Assembly: GCA_045635565.1 (NCBI GenBank)
Contig: JAZTVX010000008.1
Location: forward strand, 1 to 32,467
Reading direction: 5' to 3'
Source of the DNA: RGIG4140 sp045635565
Lineage (GTDB): Bacteria > Pseudomonadota > Alphaproteobacteria > CAAHEQ01 > UBA3637
DNA: 32,467 nt
The notes under the pieces were generated by a model that had not been told where the DNA came from, ran no database searches, and saw nothing but the letters and a program-made list of their open reading frames with translations. Of the stretch, positions 8,599-16,121 are shown one piece after another. Position numbers and translations under genes: made by a program. Position 1 is the stretch's first letter. Every line of letters starts with the position of its first letter.

Positions 8599-10137
8599 TT
8601 AAGCCTCCCTTTTTATCATATCAGCCAAGACCATATAGAGCCGACCGACGTCTGAACCGATAAGAACGCTCATCAGTAACTTACTTTCTTCGCCTTCTTG
8701 TGCTTTTTTCGTCATGCCTTCAAATTCAGCCATGTAACGGGTAACAGCCAATCTGAAATCCGTGTTGTCTTCATATAATTGTCGCATTTTCTTGTGCTGG
8801 CTTGCTTTGATGGTTTTGGTAATGTGTCGCATAAAAACAGCCTGATCTCCTTCATGATATTTTTTCCAGAGCATATCTTCCGAACGGGGTGTAAAAATAT
8901 GAGCCATATCTACGGAAAAATTTTGTAACCTGTCTAGAATAACGGTTGCATCTTGTAGTAAATCTGTTTGGATTCTATCATGAGCCGTCGGGAAAACTTG
9001 AACGCCTTTTTGAACGTTGGTTTCCATATCGGTTTTGATTTGTGCAATGTCTTGCTTCATATCAGCAACCAATTGACGCATTTTTTGTGTGCTTGTTTCA
9101 AAATCTTTGTCAATACCGTTTAATTCTTGTACGACCCCTTTTGTGGTTTGTATCATGCCTTTGGCGTGACCACTTAAAGAATCTGATAATACCCCAATGC
9201 GATTAGCCATGCTTTGCACTTCGTTATCAATTAAAGCACCTTGATTTTTAAAGACGTTTAACACTTTTTCCAAGTTTCCGAATAATCGTTTTGTTTGTTC
9301 GGCTGTATTTGTTTCATGTGTTTCCATGGTTTCTTCTATGTAACGACTGGCTTCATTCATGTGAGCAATGATTTGTTCGGCATTATCCAATGCTGTCATG
9401 GTACGATTGTTAGCAACTTCCAACGCATGACTCATATTCTGCACGTCCCCTGTATGCGTGGATAACGTTCCCGATAGAGCACGCATTTTGTCATCGGCCT
9501 GTACGACAACCTGTGCCAATAAATCAGCCTGTTCGATGAACATTTGTGCTGTTTGTTGAGATTGGTTGTTTGCTTGTTGTGTTATTTGCGTTAAATTTTG
9601 AATATGACCGGCAACTTCCCGAACGGAATTCATTGTTTGCGTATCAACATGTTTCATGATTTGACTTAAATCATCAATCCATTGTTTCAATTCATCACGG
9701 ACAATTTGTGTTTCATGGTTGACTTGTGAAAAAACTGTTCGAAATTCTTGGATTTGCGTTCTTAATGATTCTGTTAATGCTTGTGTATAGACAGCCCCTT
9801 CTTCCGTCGGATAAACCAAATCGTTTAAATAGGATTGTAATTGTTGGGCTTCGTTTGCTAATTGAGATGATCTGTCAAAATACGCCGTCACCAAAAACAT
9901 CACAATGACAGGGACAAATAGTCCACAAATACTGCCGACTAATTCGGCTGGTGACAAATCATACCGATTGCCCCACCAACCCGAAGAACCTAAATAATCC
10001 CAGATGAAAATAATCCAGAGAAACGCAAATGCAACCGACAGTAAAAAACCACCCTTTTGCCATAAAGGGGGAACAAAAGAACGTTCCCGTTGGATAAAAA
10101 CATCATCGGCTTGACGGGGATATTGTGAAAAAAACAT
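8599..10137 (-). CDS. Inner-membrane protein with long coiled-coil domain
   Basis: A 512-residue protein. The N-terminus (1-28) is cytoplasmic and charged. Two membrane segments follow at about 29-49 (GGFLLSVAFAFLWIIFIW) and 64-86 (LVGSICGLFVPVIVMFLVTAYF). Next comes a long Gln/Thr/Asn-rich helical region (about 88-390) with regular heptads, similar to methyl-accepting or apolipoprotein-like coiled coils but without the conserved methyl-accepting hairpin tip. A C-terminal helical domain (about 400-512) contains DMLWKKYHEGDQAVFMRHI and ends in MIKREA. I do not recognise a named family; similar two-TM coiled-coil proteins of unknown role occur across alphaproteobacteria. It has a strong promoter (10177-10205), a GAGGAGG ribosome site, and is followed without a gap by mazE. 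Confidence 0.8.
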   Translation of the reverse strand: MFFSQYPRQADDVFIQRERSFVPPLWQKGGFLLSVAFAFLWIIFIWDYLGSSGWWGNRYDLSPAELVGSICGLFVPVIVMFLVTAYFDRSSQLANEAQQLQSYLNDLVYPTEEGAVYTQALTESLRTQIQEFRTVFSQVNHETQIVRDELKQWIDDLSQIMKHVDTQTMNSVREVAGHIQNLTQITQQANNQSQQTAQMFIEQADLLAQVVVQADDKMRALSGTLSTHTGDVQNMSHALEVANNRTMTALDNAEQIIAHMNEASRYIEETMETHETNTAEQTKRLFGNLEKVLNVFKNQGALIDNEVQSMANRIGVLSDSLSGHAKGMIQTTKGVVQELNGIDKDFETSTQKMRQLVADMKQDIAQIKTDMETNVQKGVQVFPTAHDRIQTDLLQDATVILDRLQNFSVDMAHIFTPRSEDMLWKKYHEGDQAVFMRHITKTIKASQHKKMRQLYEDNTDFRLAVTRYMAEFEGMTKKAQEGEESKLLMSVLIGSDVGRLYMVLADMIKREA

Positions 10138-10176
10138 TTTTCCTCCTCAAAGAAATGAAACACGTGAATTACTTTG

Positions 10177-10205
10177 TTTATACATTTTTTTCAAAAACCC
10201 GTCAA
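10177..10205 (-). promoter_or_regulatory. Promoter of the coiled-coil protein/mazEF operon
   Basis: On the minus strand, TTGACG (10205-10200), a 17-base spacer and TATAAA (10182-10177), about 40 bases before the start codon. No other promoter is seen for mazEF. Confidence 0.75.
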
Positions 10206-10254
10206 TAATTATTTTGACATCCCCACTAAAGAATGATTGGTGGTTATAATGTAA

Positions 10255-11106
10255 TTACATTGTAGAATTAAAAACGTATTTGTCGGGGCGGTTGATTTCT
10301 TCCTGACATACTAATTGATGCCGAAACCAAGTTACTTGTCGTTTGGCATAATGTCTGGTTGCCGTTTGGGCTTTTTGTATCATCTCATCAAAAGTGATTT
10401 CTTGTTTGAGATAGGCCGTTATTTCAGGGACACCAATGGCTTTTGTGACCCCTCCTGTGGCTTGAATATTTAACAAGTGTTGTACTTCTTCTATGGCGCC
10501 CGTTTCAATCATGTGTATCAATCTGTTATTACAACGTTGATACAAGACATCACGGTCGGGATTGACAAAGAGTATATGAAAATCGGCATCAATCAACTTG
10601 CGAGGTGGTTGTTTTTGAAAATAGGATAACGGTTTTCCTGTTGTTAACTGTACTTCCAATGCCCGACGCAAGCGTTGTGAATCAATGGCAGAACAATCTT
10701 GGACAAGGGATTTGACTTCCTCTATCGGCATTGCACGAACCCGTTGACGGACAGATACATCTACGTCTGGAATGACAGATAATCCGTGAACAAGTGCTTG
10801 AACATACATACCTGTCCCTCCGACAAGAACGGGGTGAGGCGTTTCATTTAACACTTTGACAGCCTGATTGACCCAATCTTGTACGTTGTTATGTGTATAA
10901 GCATCAACATATCCGTATAATTTATGTTCAATTCCGTCCATTTCCGATGCCGTCGGACGAGCCGACAAAATCTGCAAATCCCGATAGATTTGCATAGAAT
11001 CAGCATTGATAATCGTTCCATGAACAGCATGAGCAATTTGTAATGACAATGCTGATTTTCCGCTGGCTGTCGGACCGACGACAATGTATATTTTGCGTAA
11101 AGACAT
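10255..11106 (-). CDS. miaA: tRNA dimethylallyltransferase
   Basis: Transfers a dimethylallyl group to A37 of tRNAs that read codons starting with U. At 283 residues it is slightly short for the family but complete. The P-loop GPTASGKS is at residues 11-18. It is followed by INADSMQIYRDL (substrate-recognition Asp), ILSARPTASE, the VGGTGMYVQAL motif near residue 100, and the C-terminal TATRHYAKRQVTWFRH motif near 250. The LPPLVPPR-like hinge of some homologues is absent. It is divergent from lptE across 65 bases. The stop codon lies inside a perfect 14-base palindrome (AATGTAATTACATT, 10248-10261), which is not a convincing terminator. Confidence 0.96.
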   Translation of the reverse strand: MSLRKIYIVVGPTASGKSALSLQIAHAVHGTIINADSMQIYRDLQILSARPTASEMDGIEHKLYGYVDAYTHNNVQDWVNQAVKVLNETPHPVLVGGTGMYVQALVHGLSVIPDVDVSVRQRVRAMPIEEVKSLVQDCSAIDSQRLRRALEVQLTTGKPLSYFQKQPPRKLIDADFHILFVNPDRDVLYQRCNNRLIHMIETGAIEEVQHLLNIQATGGVTKAIGVPEITAYLKQEITFDEMIQKAQTATRHYAKRQVTWFRHQLVCQEEINRPDKYVFNSTM

Positions 11107-11116
11107 GAAATATCCC

Positions 11117-11145
11117 TTGTTTTTTACAGAAAATAAAGATAAAAT
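11117..11145 (+). promoter_or_regulatory. Promoter of the lptE-holA-L,D-transpeptidase operon
   Basis: TTGTTT (11117-11122), a 17-base spacer and TAAAAT (11140-11145), with AAAAGGA as ribosome site before the ATG at 11172. Confidence 0.6.
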
Positions 11146-11171
11146 AACTTAACTTTTAAAAGGATAGCACA

Positions 11172-11696
11172 ATGTTTTATAAAAATCTATTATTTTTCGG
11201 TTTAATTTTTGTATCGGCGTGTGGTTTTTCACCACTGAATACAACGCAAGATGTCGGTATTACACAGCAAACACAACAAATTGCCGTTCATCCTATCCCG
11301 AACGCTGAAGGGTGGCAACTGAAACGGTTGTTGACGGATAAACTCAATCCCACACACGATAATGCCCCGAAACGATACACATTAGACATCAGTCTGAACG
11401 CACCGACATTTACCGATCAAAGTATTCAAGGAGACAACTTTGCCAGTCGGGAAACGATTTATATTTCGGCAACATACACATTGAAAGATACACAGACCAA
11501 TCAAGTGTTGCTGACGCAGGCAACAGGAGCCAGAGGGGCATATAATATTGTGTTGGAACCGTATGCAACACAAGTTGCCCGTAATCGGGTTAAAACTGAT
11601 TTAATCAACATTATCAGCGATAATATCAGTCTTCGTATTAAGGCTTATTTCAAAGCACAAGAGGATAATCGTGAAAGCCAAACCGTTTCAAATTGA
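11172..11696 (+). CDS. lptE: LPS-assembly lipoprotein LptE
   Basis: An outer-membrane lipoprotein that plugs the LptD barrel and helps deliver lipopolysaccharide to the cell surface. The 174 residues start with a lipoprotein signal (MFYKNLLFFGLIFVSAC; Cys17 lipidated) followed by GFSPL, the hallmark CGF-x-PL start of mature LptE. The mature part shows the expected small alpha/beta layout: a basic helix (EGWQLKRLLTDKLN), beta strands (YTLDISLN, TIYISATYTLKD) and a C-terminal helix (VARNRVKTDLINIISDNISLRIKAYF). Its last 26 bases overlap holA, the usual alphaproteobacterial arrangement, which supports both calls. Its presence implies that the host makes an LPS-type outer leaflet. Confidence 0.9.
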   Translation: MFYKNLLFFGLIFVSACGFSPLNTTQDVGITQQTQQIAVHPIPNAEGWQLKRLLTDKLNPTHDNAPKRYTLDISLNAPTFTDQSIQGDNFASRETIYISATYTLKDTQTNQVLLTQATGARGAYNIVLEPYATQVARNRVKTDLINIISDNISLRIKAYFKAQEDNRESQTVSN

Positions 11697-12702
11697 TGCT
11701 TTAAAAACGCAAATCCAAAAACAATTCAAAGGGGCGTTGATTTTTGGGCCGGATTTAAGCATTGTCGAAGATTGTGCTAAACAAATCATACCAATGATTG
11801 TGCCTCAAAAAGATGATTTTTCTTTGATTAAAATTCATAAAAACCAACTCAAAGAAACGCCGTCTTTATTGTTGGATGAAGGTAATGCTATTTCCTTGTT
11901 AGGTACACGCAAACTCATCTGGTTTAAAGAGGCGGATAACACCACTTTTCCTCAGATTGAAGACTACTTTAATCATATTAAATCTGATACGTTTTTATTG
12001 ATGACGGCTGAAAATCTTGTTAAAACCTCGGTTTTAAAAGTTTTTTGCGAAAATGCTTCGGATATTTTGACAATTGCTTGTTACCAAGATGAAGAAAAAG
12101 ACGTTCGTTTGTTAATACAAACATATCTCAAAGAAAAAGGGGTTGTTTTTTCGGAAAATGTCATGACGTTATTATTGAGCCGACTTCACGATAATCGTCA
12201 AACAATTAAAAACGAATTGGAAAAACTGATAACCTATTTAGGACACAAAACAACTATTGAAGAAGATGATGTGCATGCCGTTATTCCTGATACAGCAACG
12301 GCAACAACGGATATATTATGTTTTGCCGTATCGGGTGGACTGCAACAAAAAGCCGATACGGCTTTAAAGATATTATTGACAGATGGGGAAAATCCGGTTG
12401 CAATTACACGGGTTTTAATCAGTCATTTCAATAAATTGTTATTGGGTGTTGATTTGCTTTCCCGCCATAGAAGCAGTGATGAAATTTGTCGCAAAACGTT
12501 ACGGGCAAATCAGTTTCGCCTCAAAGAAGATATGATACGACAGATTTATTTTTGGCCGAAAGAAGATTTGGTCAAAGTGCTACAACTTTTATTGGACACA
12601 GAAAAGCAAATTAAATCGACGGGTTTTCCACCTGAGTTGGTTATTGAACGCACGGTAACAATGATTACAGGGCGGGGTAAAAAATTATCTCGGAGGCGAT
12701 AG
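11671..12702 (+). CDS. holA: DNA polymerase III delta subunit
   Basis: The clamp-loader subunit that opens the beta sliding clamp. The 343 residues fit the family: an N-terminal AAA+-like domain without a working P-loop (GALIFGPDLSIVEDCAKQI), then DEGNAISLLGTRKLIWFKEADN, in which the LFG/LLG-R-Lv pattern (here SLLGTRKLIWF) marks the clamp-binding helix. The stretch LLLSRLHDNRQTIKNELEKLITYLG (about 165-190) is the conserved NELEKL signature, and a C-terminal helical collar domain closes the protein. Translation starts with GTG at 11671, inside lptE, with GAGG 9 bases upstream; a downstream ATG would cut off conserved sequence. The next gene begins immediately after the stop codon. Confidence 0.93.
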   Translation: MKAKPFQIDALKTQIQKQFKGALIFGPDLSIVEDCAKQIIPMIVPQKDDFSLIKIHKNQLKETPSLLLDEGNAISLLGTRKLIWFKEADNTTFPQIEDYFNHIKSDTFLLMTAENLVKTSVLKVFCENASDILTIACYQDEEKDVRLLIQTYLKEKGVVFSENVMTLLLSRLHDNRQTIKNELEKLITYLGHKTTIEEDDVHAVIPDTATATTDILCFAVSGGLQQKADTALKILLTDGENPVAITRVLISHFNKLLLGVDLLSRHRSSDEICRKTLRANQFRLKEDMIRQIYFWPKEDLVKVLQLLLDTEKQIKSTGFPPELVIERTVTMITGRGKKLSRRR

Positions 12703-13212
12703 ATGATAAAACAAATTATGCGTTTTAGTTGCGTTGTATTGCTGGGTTTCTTATCTTGTTTGCCTGTCTTGGCTGATGAAACAGGTGTGGATAATATTTT
12801 AGTGCAAAAAAGCAAACGTCTTATGATGTTGCGTCAAGGTGATACACTTGTTCGTTCGTATAAAATTGCATTGGGTGATGAACCTGTCGGTGCCAAAGAA
12901 AAAGAGGGGGATGAAAAAACACCTGAAGGTACATATAAAATCACTTATCACAATCCCCGAAGTGCATATCATTTGTCGTTACGGATTTCATATCCGACCC
13001 CTCAACAAGAAAAACAAGCCCGACAAAACGGTTATTCAGCCGGTGGTGACATCATGATACACGGTTATCCGAATTGGGCTATTGATACGGCTTTTGATTT
13101 TATTCATCAAAACGATGATTGGACCGATGGGTGTATTGCTGTCACAAACAAAGAAATTGAAGAAATATATCATCTTGTCAAAGACGGTACGCCGATAACC
13201 ATTGTTCCGTAA
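12703..13212 (+). CDS. L,D-transpeptidase (YkuD domain), periplasmic
   Basis: Forms 3-3 cross-links in peptidoglycan or attaches proteins to it, using a catalytic cysteine. The 169 residues begin with a signal peptide (about 1-24, cut after VLA). A single YkuD domain fills the rest: SKRLMMLRQGDTLVRSYKIALG (early strands), GDEKTPEGTYKI (the conserved TPEGxY turn), IMIHGYPNW with His120, and WTDGCIAVTN with Cys144. The usual motif has S/HxGC[IV]; here it is TDGC, still acceptable. The start codon abuts the holA stop, and the GGAGG ribosome site lies inside the end of holA. Its stop codon is directly next to the stop of the converging MliC-like gene. Confidence 0.9.
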   Translation: MIKQIMRFSCVVLLGFLSCLPVLADETGVDNILVQKSKRLMMLRQGDTLVRSYKIALGDEPVGAKEKEGDEKTPEGTYKITYHNPRSAYHLSLRISYPTPQQEKQARQNGYSAGGDIMIHGYPNWAIDTAFDFIHQNDDWTDGCIAVTNKEIEEIYHLVKDGTPITIVP

Positions 13213-13518
13213 TTATTGTTTGATTTCAAAACACATTGGATAGGTTTTTCCTTGAACAGCAAAATAAACAATACCGTCTTGCCGGTGTAACACCAACTGT
13301 GAGTCAGCATTATCGTATCGATACCCGTTTTCATCTTCAACACGATTTAATACGTTGCTTTCGCCATTTGATGTCAAAATGACAGAATCATCATCTAAAT
13401 AATCAACATGAATGATTTTGTCTCCACATTTGTATGTAGTGCTTTTATCAATATCAACAGTTGGTGTGCATCCGACTAATCCTGCAAGCCCGCATAATAA
13501 AAAAAATAAATATGGCAT
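13213..13518 (-). CDS. MliC-like lysozyme-inhibitor lipoprotein
   Basis: A 101-residue lipoprotein. The signal sequence MPYLFFLLCGLAGLVGC has a lipobox ending at Cys17. The mature domain follows the pattern of membrane-bound inhibitors of C-type lysozyme (MliC): YKCGDKIIHVDYLDDDSVILTSNGES with the first cysteine, then LNRVEDENGYRYDN in the place of the family's SASGxxY loop, a strand LVLHRQDGIVYFAV, and a final cysteine in YPMC for the disulfide. The family's functional Ser/Lys pair is poorly conserved here, so inhibition of lysozyme is a family-based guess. AAAAGGAGGG gives a strong ribosome site. The gene probably follows the 13577-13930 lipoprotein and carD in one transcript. Confidence 0.75.
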   Translation of the reverse strand: MPYLFFLLCGLAGLVGCTPTVDIDKSTTYKCGDKIIHVDYLDDDSVILTSNGESNVLNRVEDENGYRYDNADSQLVLHRQDGIVYFAVQGKTYPMCFEIKQ

Positions 13519-13576
13519 GAAACCCTCCTTTTATAAGGATATAGGTTTTAAAATGATATTATCAAGTCTGGAATGT

Positions 13577-13930
13577 TTATTTCTTTTTTAAATCACAAGG
13601 GGATTGATAAGTCGGTACAGACTGTGTTGTTTCAACACATTGATAGATGGCTTTACGGGGTTTAAATAAAGAACATGAAAAATTTTCCCGATGAAGAAAA
13701 ACGGCTTTTCTGTTTGTTTTGGCACATTCATTTTGAGCCAGCCATTCGATTTTTTCCGGTTTGTTTAATCCATAACAAATAACCGGATAATCATTCGTAG
13801 ATGTGCCGACTTGTGCTATCTGACCGGCTTCCCGACGGGCATCAACAAATGGGTCTAATGACGAACATGCCGACAAACCGACAAATAATAAACCCATAAA
13901 AACAAAACGAATCCAAATAGATGGTTGCAT
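13577..13930 (-). CDS. Small Cys-containing lipoprotein, function unknown
   Basis: A 117-residue lipoprotein with signal sequence ending in GLSAC (Cys22 lipidated). The mature region has five further cysteines: VICYG, NECAKTNRKAVFLHRENFSCSLFKPRKAIYQC, and CDLKKK at the C-terminus. They are spaced as if in two disulfides. The pattern of a Tyr-Gly, a Cys and a final positively charged tail resembles small envelope lipoproteins found near carD in related genomes, but no named family is recognised. It starts 14 bases after the carD stop and lacks an obvious ribosome site, so it is probably translated by coupling with carD. Confidence 0.7.
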   Translation of the reverse strand: MQPSIWIRFVFMGLLFVGLSACSSLDPFVDARREAGQIAQVGTSTNDYPVICYGLNKPEKIEWLAQNECAKTNRKAVFLHRENFSCSLFKPRKAIYQCVETTQSVPTYQSPCDLKKK

Positions 13931-13944
13931 GTTAAAATAAATGA

Positions 13945-14463
13945 TTATTCATCATCTTCTGATTTATTTTTCAAAATAGCATCTAATTTAGCAGATGCTT
14001 CATCTTCCTTCATTTTGTGAACCAATGCGTATTCCGGTAAAAATAAACTCAATGCCTGATCATAAATTTGACGTTCACTGTATGTTTGATCGGCTTTGTC
14101 CGGGTCACGATATAAATCACGCAATACTTCTGCCAACATAATTGGATTACCTGTTTTTATTTTTTCCAGATATTCCTGTGAACGGCGGCTCCATTGAACA
14201 CGACGAACCTTGGCTTTACTGCGTAACACACGAACAGCCGAATCCATAATTTCATCTGATGAAATCTGACGCAAAGAAGATGCTTCTTTTTTGACTTTTG
14301 TTAATGGAATTTTAACGGTAGCCTTATCTTTTTGAAAACTGACAGATACGAAATCCAACTGTTGTCCACAGACATTTTCGGATTGAATACCTGTAACACG
14401 GCCAACACCTCGTGTCGGATAAACAACGAAATCGCCCGGATTAAACATATATTCATTTTTCAT
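13945..14463 (-). CDS. CarD/CdnL-family transcription regulator
   Basis: Binds the RNA polymerase beta subunit and stabilises open promoter complexes, especially at rRNA and growth-related promoters. The 172 residues have the N-terminal RNAP-interaction (Tudor-like) domain (about 1-65), with the typical start FNPGDFVVYPTRGVGRVTGI and then FVSVSFQKDKATVKIPLTK. The C-terminal helical DNA-binding domain (about 70-160) has the conserved RRSQEYLEKIKTGNPIMLAEVLRDLYRD and the YDQALSLFLPEYALV helix. It ends in an acidic tail (KSEDDE). AAGGAG supports the ATG. Alphaproteobacteria usually carry one such essential regulator. It is likely the first gene of a carD-lipoprotein-(MliC) unit. Confidence 0.94.
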   Translation of the reverse strand: MKNEYMFNPGDFVVYPTRGVGRVTGIQSENVCGQQLDFVSVSFQKDKATVKIPLTKVKKEASSLRQISSDEIMDSAVRVLRSKAKVRRVQWSRRSQEYLEKIKTGNPIMLAEVLRDLYRDPDKADQTYSERQIYDQALSLFLPEYALVHKMKEDEASAKLDAILKNKSEDDE

Positions 14464-14606
14464 TATAAGAACTCCTTCCTATTTTCGCACTAACAGGGGC
14501 AGTATATCACAAATTTTTGCTTATTTCAAATAAAAAAACATTTTTTTCATTTTTTTTAGTCTAAAAAGGGATTTGTGACGAAAAAACTTAAAATTGAAAA
14601 AAAATC

Positions 14607-14635
14607 TTGCAAAACGGTAAAAGGTGTGGTAGAGT
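14607..14635 (+). promoter_or_regulatory. Promoter of the tRNA gene
   Basis: TTGCAA (14607-14612), a 17-base spacer and TAGAGT (14630-14635), ending 12 bases before the mature tRNA 5' end. Confidence 0.7.
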
Positions 14636-14647
14636 AGCATGTATTGT

Positions 14648-14724
14648 GGGTCTGTAGCGCAGTTGGTTAGAGCTGGCCGCTCATAACGGTCTGGTCGGGG
14701 GTTCGAGTCCCTCCGGACCCACCA
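14648..14724 (+). tRNA. tRNA with CAT anticodon (Ile2 type favoured over elongator Met)
   Basis: A complete 77-base cloverleaf with encoded CCA (14722-14724). The acceptor arms GGGTCTG and CGGACCC pair fully with one G-T. The D arm is GCGC/GAGC with one mismatch, as is common. The anticodon stem GGCCG/CGGTC holds the loop CTCATAA, so the anticodon is CAT. The T arm GGGGG/TCCCT-type stem encloses GTTCGAG. It is not an initiator: it lacks the three G-C pairs at the base of the anticodon stem and the unpaired first base. The CTCATAA loop and the CGGTCTGG context look more like tRNA-Ile2 (C34 changed to lysidine by TilS) than elongator tRNA-Met. This is a judgement from memory of family sequences. 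Confidence 0.93.
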
Positions 14725-14731
14725 TTTTAAA

Positions 14732-14762
14732 AGTCTTATCAAAATTGATAAGACTTTTTTTA
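14732..14762 (+). terminator. Terminator of the tRNA gene
   Basis: AGTCTTATCAA (14732-14742) and TTGATAAGACT (14745-14755) form a perfect 11-bp arm pair. A run of T's follows at 14755-14761. Confidence 0.85.
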
Positions 14763-15142
14763 TTTTGCTATGGGATGTTTAATTCTAACATCAATACGTT
14801 TATGAGGTGTGCCTCAACTCATTGTGTTTCATTGCGTCTCGCTGCAAAACTCCGGTCATCGGCAGGTTTTTGCGGTGTCATCCTCTTTTTTTTTGTGCCT
14901 AGATGAGGCCTCAAAAGCCCACCGTTTGCGGGGTTTGTAAGATTCGGCGCTTCATTTATGATGTGAGCACATAAACCACCGCTAAGCGATTTTTTATTAA
15001 AATCACAAAAAATAGATACTTTTGGATTGACCTCGTCCAAAACAAAAAATGACTAATTTGAGGGATTTTCTTACCACCCAACCTCGCACCCCATATCCAT
15101 GACCAGACTACAGCCAAAGAACCACAGACCACTTGGGGGATA
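14763..15142. other. 380-base stretch without a convincing gene, at the island edge
   Basis: Base composition is visibly more GC-rich than the flanks. One minus-strand reading frame of 73 codons (14819-15040) is open but starts with TTG without a ribosome site and has low-complexity basic content, so I do not call it. No copy of the tRNA 3' end, no terminal repeat and no hairpin terminator is visible. It lies between the tRNA terminator and the first island gene, where an attachment-site scar could be expected. Confidence 0.4.
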
Positions 15143-15562
15143 TTAGTTGGATAATAGAGAAAGCGTCAGACTATCGCGTTCACCATTATAAAAGGTATTT
15201 AATATAGTATTAAAAATATCCTTTGGAGCAACCACATCAAATAAAGTCATTGAAGATTTCAGTTTTAACGCATCAATATGGCCTAAAATATCTTCGATTG
15301 ATTTATCAGTGTGTTCTAATAATGCTGTTAATATTTCTTTTAATCTTGTACCTAATACGGGATGAAAAAAATACTCTTTTGCTTCTTCCAAACAACTAAT
15401 CCCATAAAATTTAGAGTTATAACTATAACCTAAATCTTCATGTTGAGGAAAAATGTACCATATCCAATGAGATTGCTTATAACCATCTTTTATTTCGTTT
15501 AAGGCTGTTTCATATGTATTTTGTTGTGCTTCGATAAAGCGATTTAGATTATAAGTATTCAT
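15143..15562 (-). CDS. DUF1810 family protein
   Basis: A 139-residue cytoplasmic protein of the DUF1810 family (biochemical role unknown). The match is strong along the length: LNRFIEAQQNTYETALNEIKDGYKQSHWIWYIFPQ at the N-terminus (the HWIWYIFPQ segment is diagnostic), then LGYSYNSKFYGISCLEEAKEYFFHPVLGTRLKEI, then LKLKSSMTLFDVVAP and a C-terminal FYNGERDSLTLSLL. An upstream TTG at 15589 would add nine residues, but the ATG at 15562 has AAGG at the right distance and matches where the family begins. It stands alone on the minus strand at the left edge of the island. Proteins of this family are frequently shuffled in accessory regions. Confidence 0.88.
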   Translation of the reverse strand: MNTYNLNRFIEAQQNTYETALNEIKDGYKQSHWIWYIFPQHEDLGYSYNSKFYGISCLEEAKEYFFHPVLGTRLKEILTALLEHTDKSIEDILGHIDALKLKSSMTLFDVVAPKDIFNTILNTFYNGERDSLTLSLLSN

Positions 15563-15725
15563 TTTTATTGTGCCTTGGCCATATTGCAACCCTTTCTTTT
15601 CAAGATTTTCTACATTCTATCCGAAAGTTTTATAAATTACAAGGTTCTAGCACTATTTTTTCATAATTAACTGGACTTTCTCTTTTTTCCAAGCATTCAT
15701 TGTCTTGTAACGAAAGGAGTTCATT

Positions 15726-15938
15726 ATGGAAACAGTTAAAGTTTATATGGTGCGAAAACCTTCAGATTTTGAAGAAGTAAAAACTTTATGCAAAAAGTAT
15801 ACGCATGAGGCCGAAGAGGTCTTAATTGAAGAAACTGTCAACCTAATCAATCGTCTTGCACATAAACTGGAGCAAATGGCCGCCAGATATAAAGCCATTG
15901 AAAAGGAGTTGGAATATGTCAAATCCCAAATGTCCTGA
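15726..15938 (+). CDS. Small helical protein, function unknown
   Basis: A 70-residue soluble protein with an excellent ribosome site (GAAAGGAG, 7-8 bases before the ATG). The first 30 residues hold METVKVYMVRKPSDFEEVKTLCKKY. The rest (about 30-70) is a continuous charged helix with heptads (INRLAHKLEQMAARYKAIEKELEYV), probably a coiled coil. It overlaps the next small gene by 23 bases, with that gene's ribosome site inside its own end. This is the tight packing usual in phage or plasmid operons. No family is recognised. Confidence 0.6.
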   Translation: METVKVYMVRKPSDFEEVKTLCKKYTHEAEEVLIEETVNLINRLAHKLEQMAARYKAIEKELEYVKSQMS

Positions 15939-16119
15939 GATAACTGTGCATCTGGTGGGCGAGAACGGGAATGTATTTTATATTTTAGGCAAGTGTCTTT
16001 CGGCAATGAGGCGTGCTAACATCTCCAAAGAAGAACAAGACGAATTTTATCGCTAAGCCACCGCCAGCGACTATAATCACTTACTCATCACCTATCTGGA
16101 ATGGTTTAACGTGGCATAG
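15916..16119 (+). pseudogene. Small phage-type gene broken by an in-frame TAA (or read-through)
   Basis: Begins at ATG 15916 with AAGGAG upstream and encodes 46 residues (MSNPKCPEITVHLVGENGNV, then FYILGKCLSAMRRANIS). It stops at TAA 16054-16056 after EFYR. The same frame then continues for 20 more codons (ATASDYNHLLITYLEWFNVA) to TAG at 16117-16119. Proteins of this kind in phages and integrative elements, as I recall, end in an EAT-S/D-DYNHLL-type tail directly after the EFYR-like helix, so one base change (GAA to TAA) explains the break. TAA is used as a normal stop elsewhere in the window, so a recoded stop is unlikely. The function of the family is unknown. Confidence 0.65.
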
Positions 16120-16121
16120 AA

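Noticed and set aside
10248..10261. Perfect palindrome AATGTAATTACATT at the miaA stop codon
   Set aside because: Short, AT-only and without T-run or flanking promoter logic. It can arise by chance in AT-rich DNA.
14521..14742. 73-codon minus-strand ORF (MIRLLKWWVRRDSNPRPDRYERPALTN...)
   Set aside because: It is the antisense of the tRNA gene and its promoter; RRDSNPRP-type peptides are a well-known spurious product of tRNA antisense reading.
14819..15040. 73-codon minus-strand ORF in the gap after the tRNA
   Set aside because: TTG start without ribosome site, no recognisable domain, basic low-complexity composition. Left as unexplained intergenic sequence.
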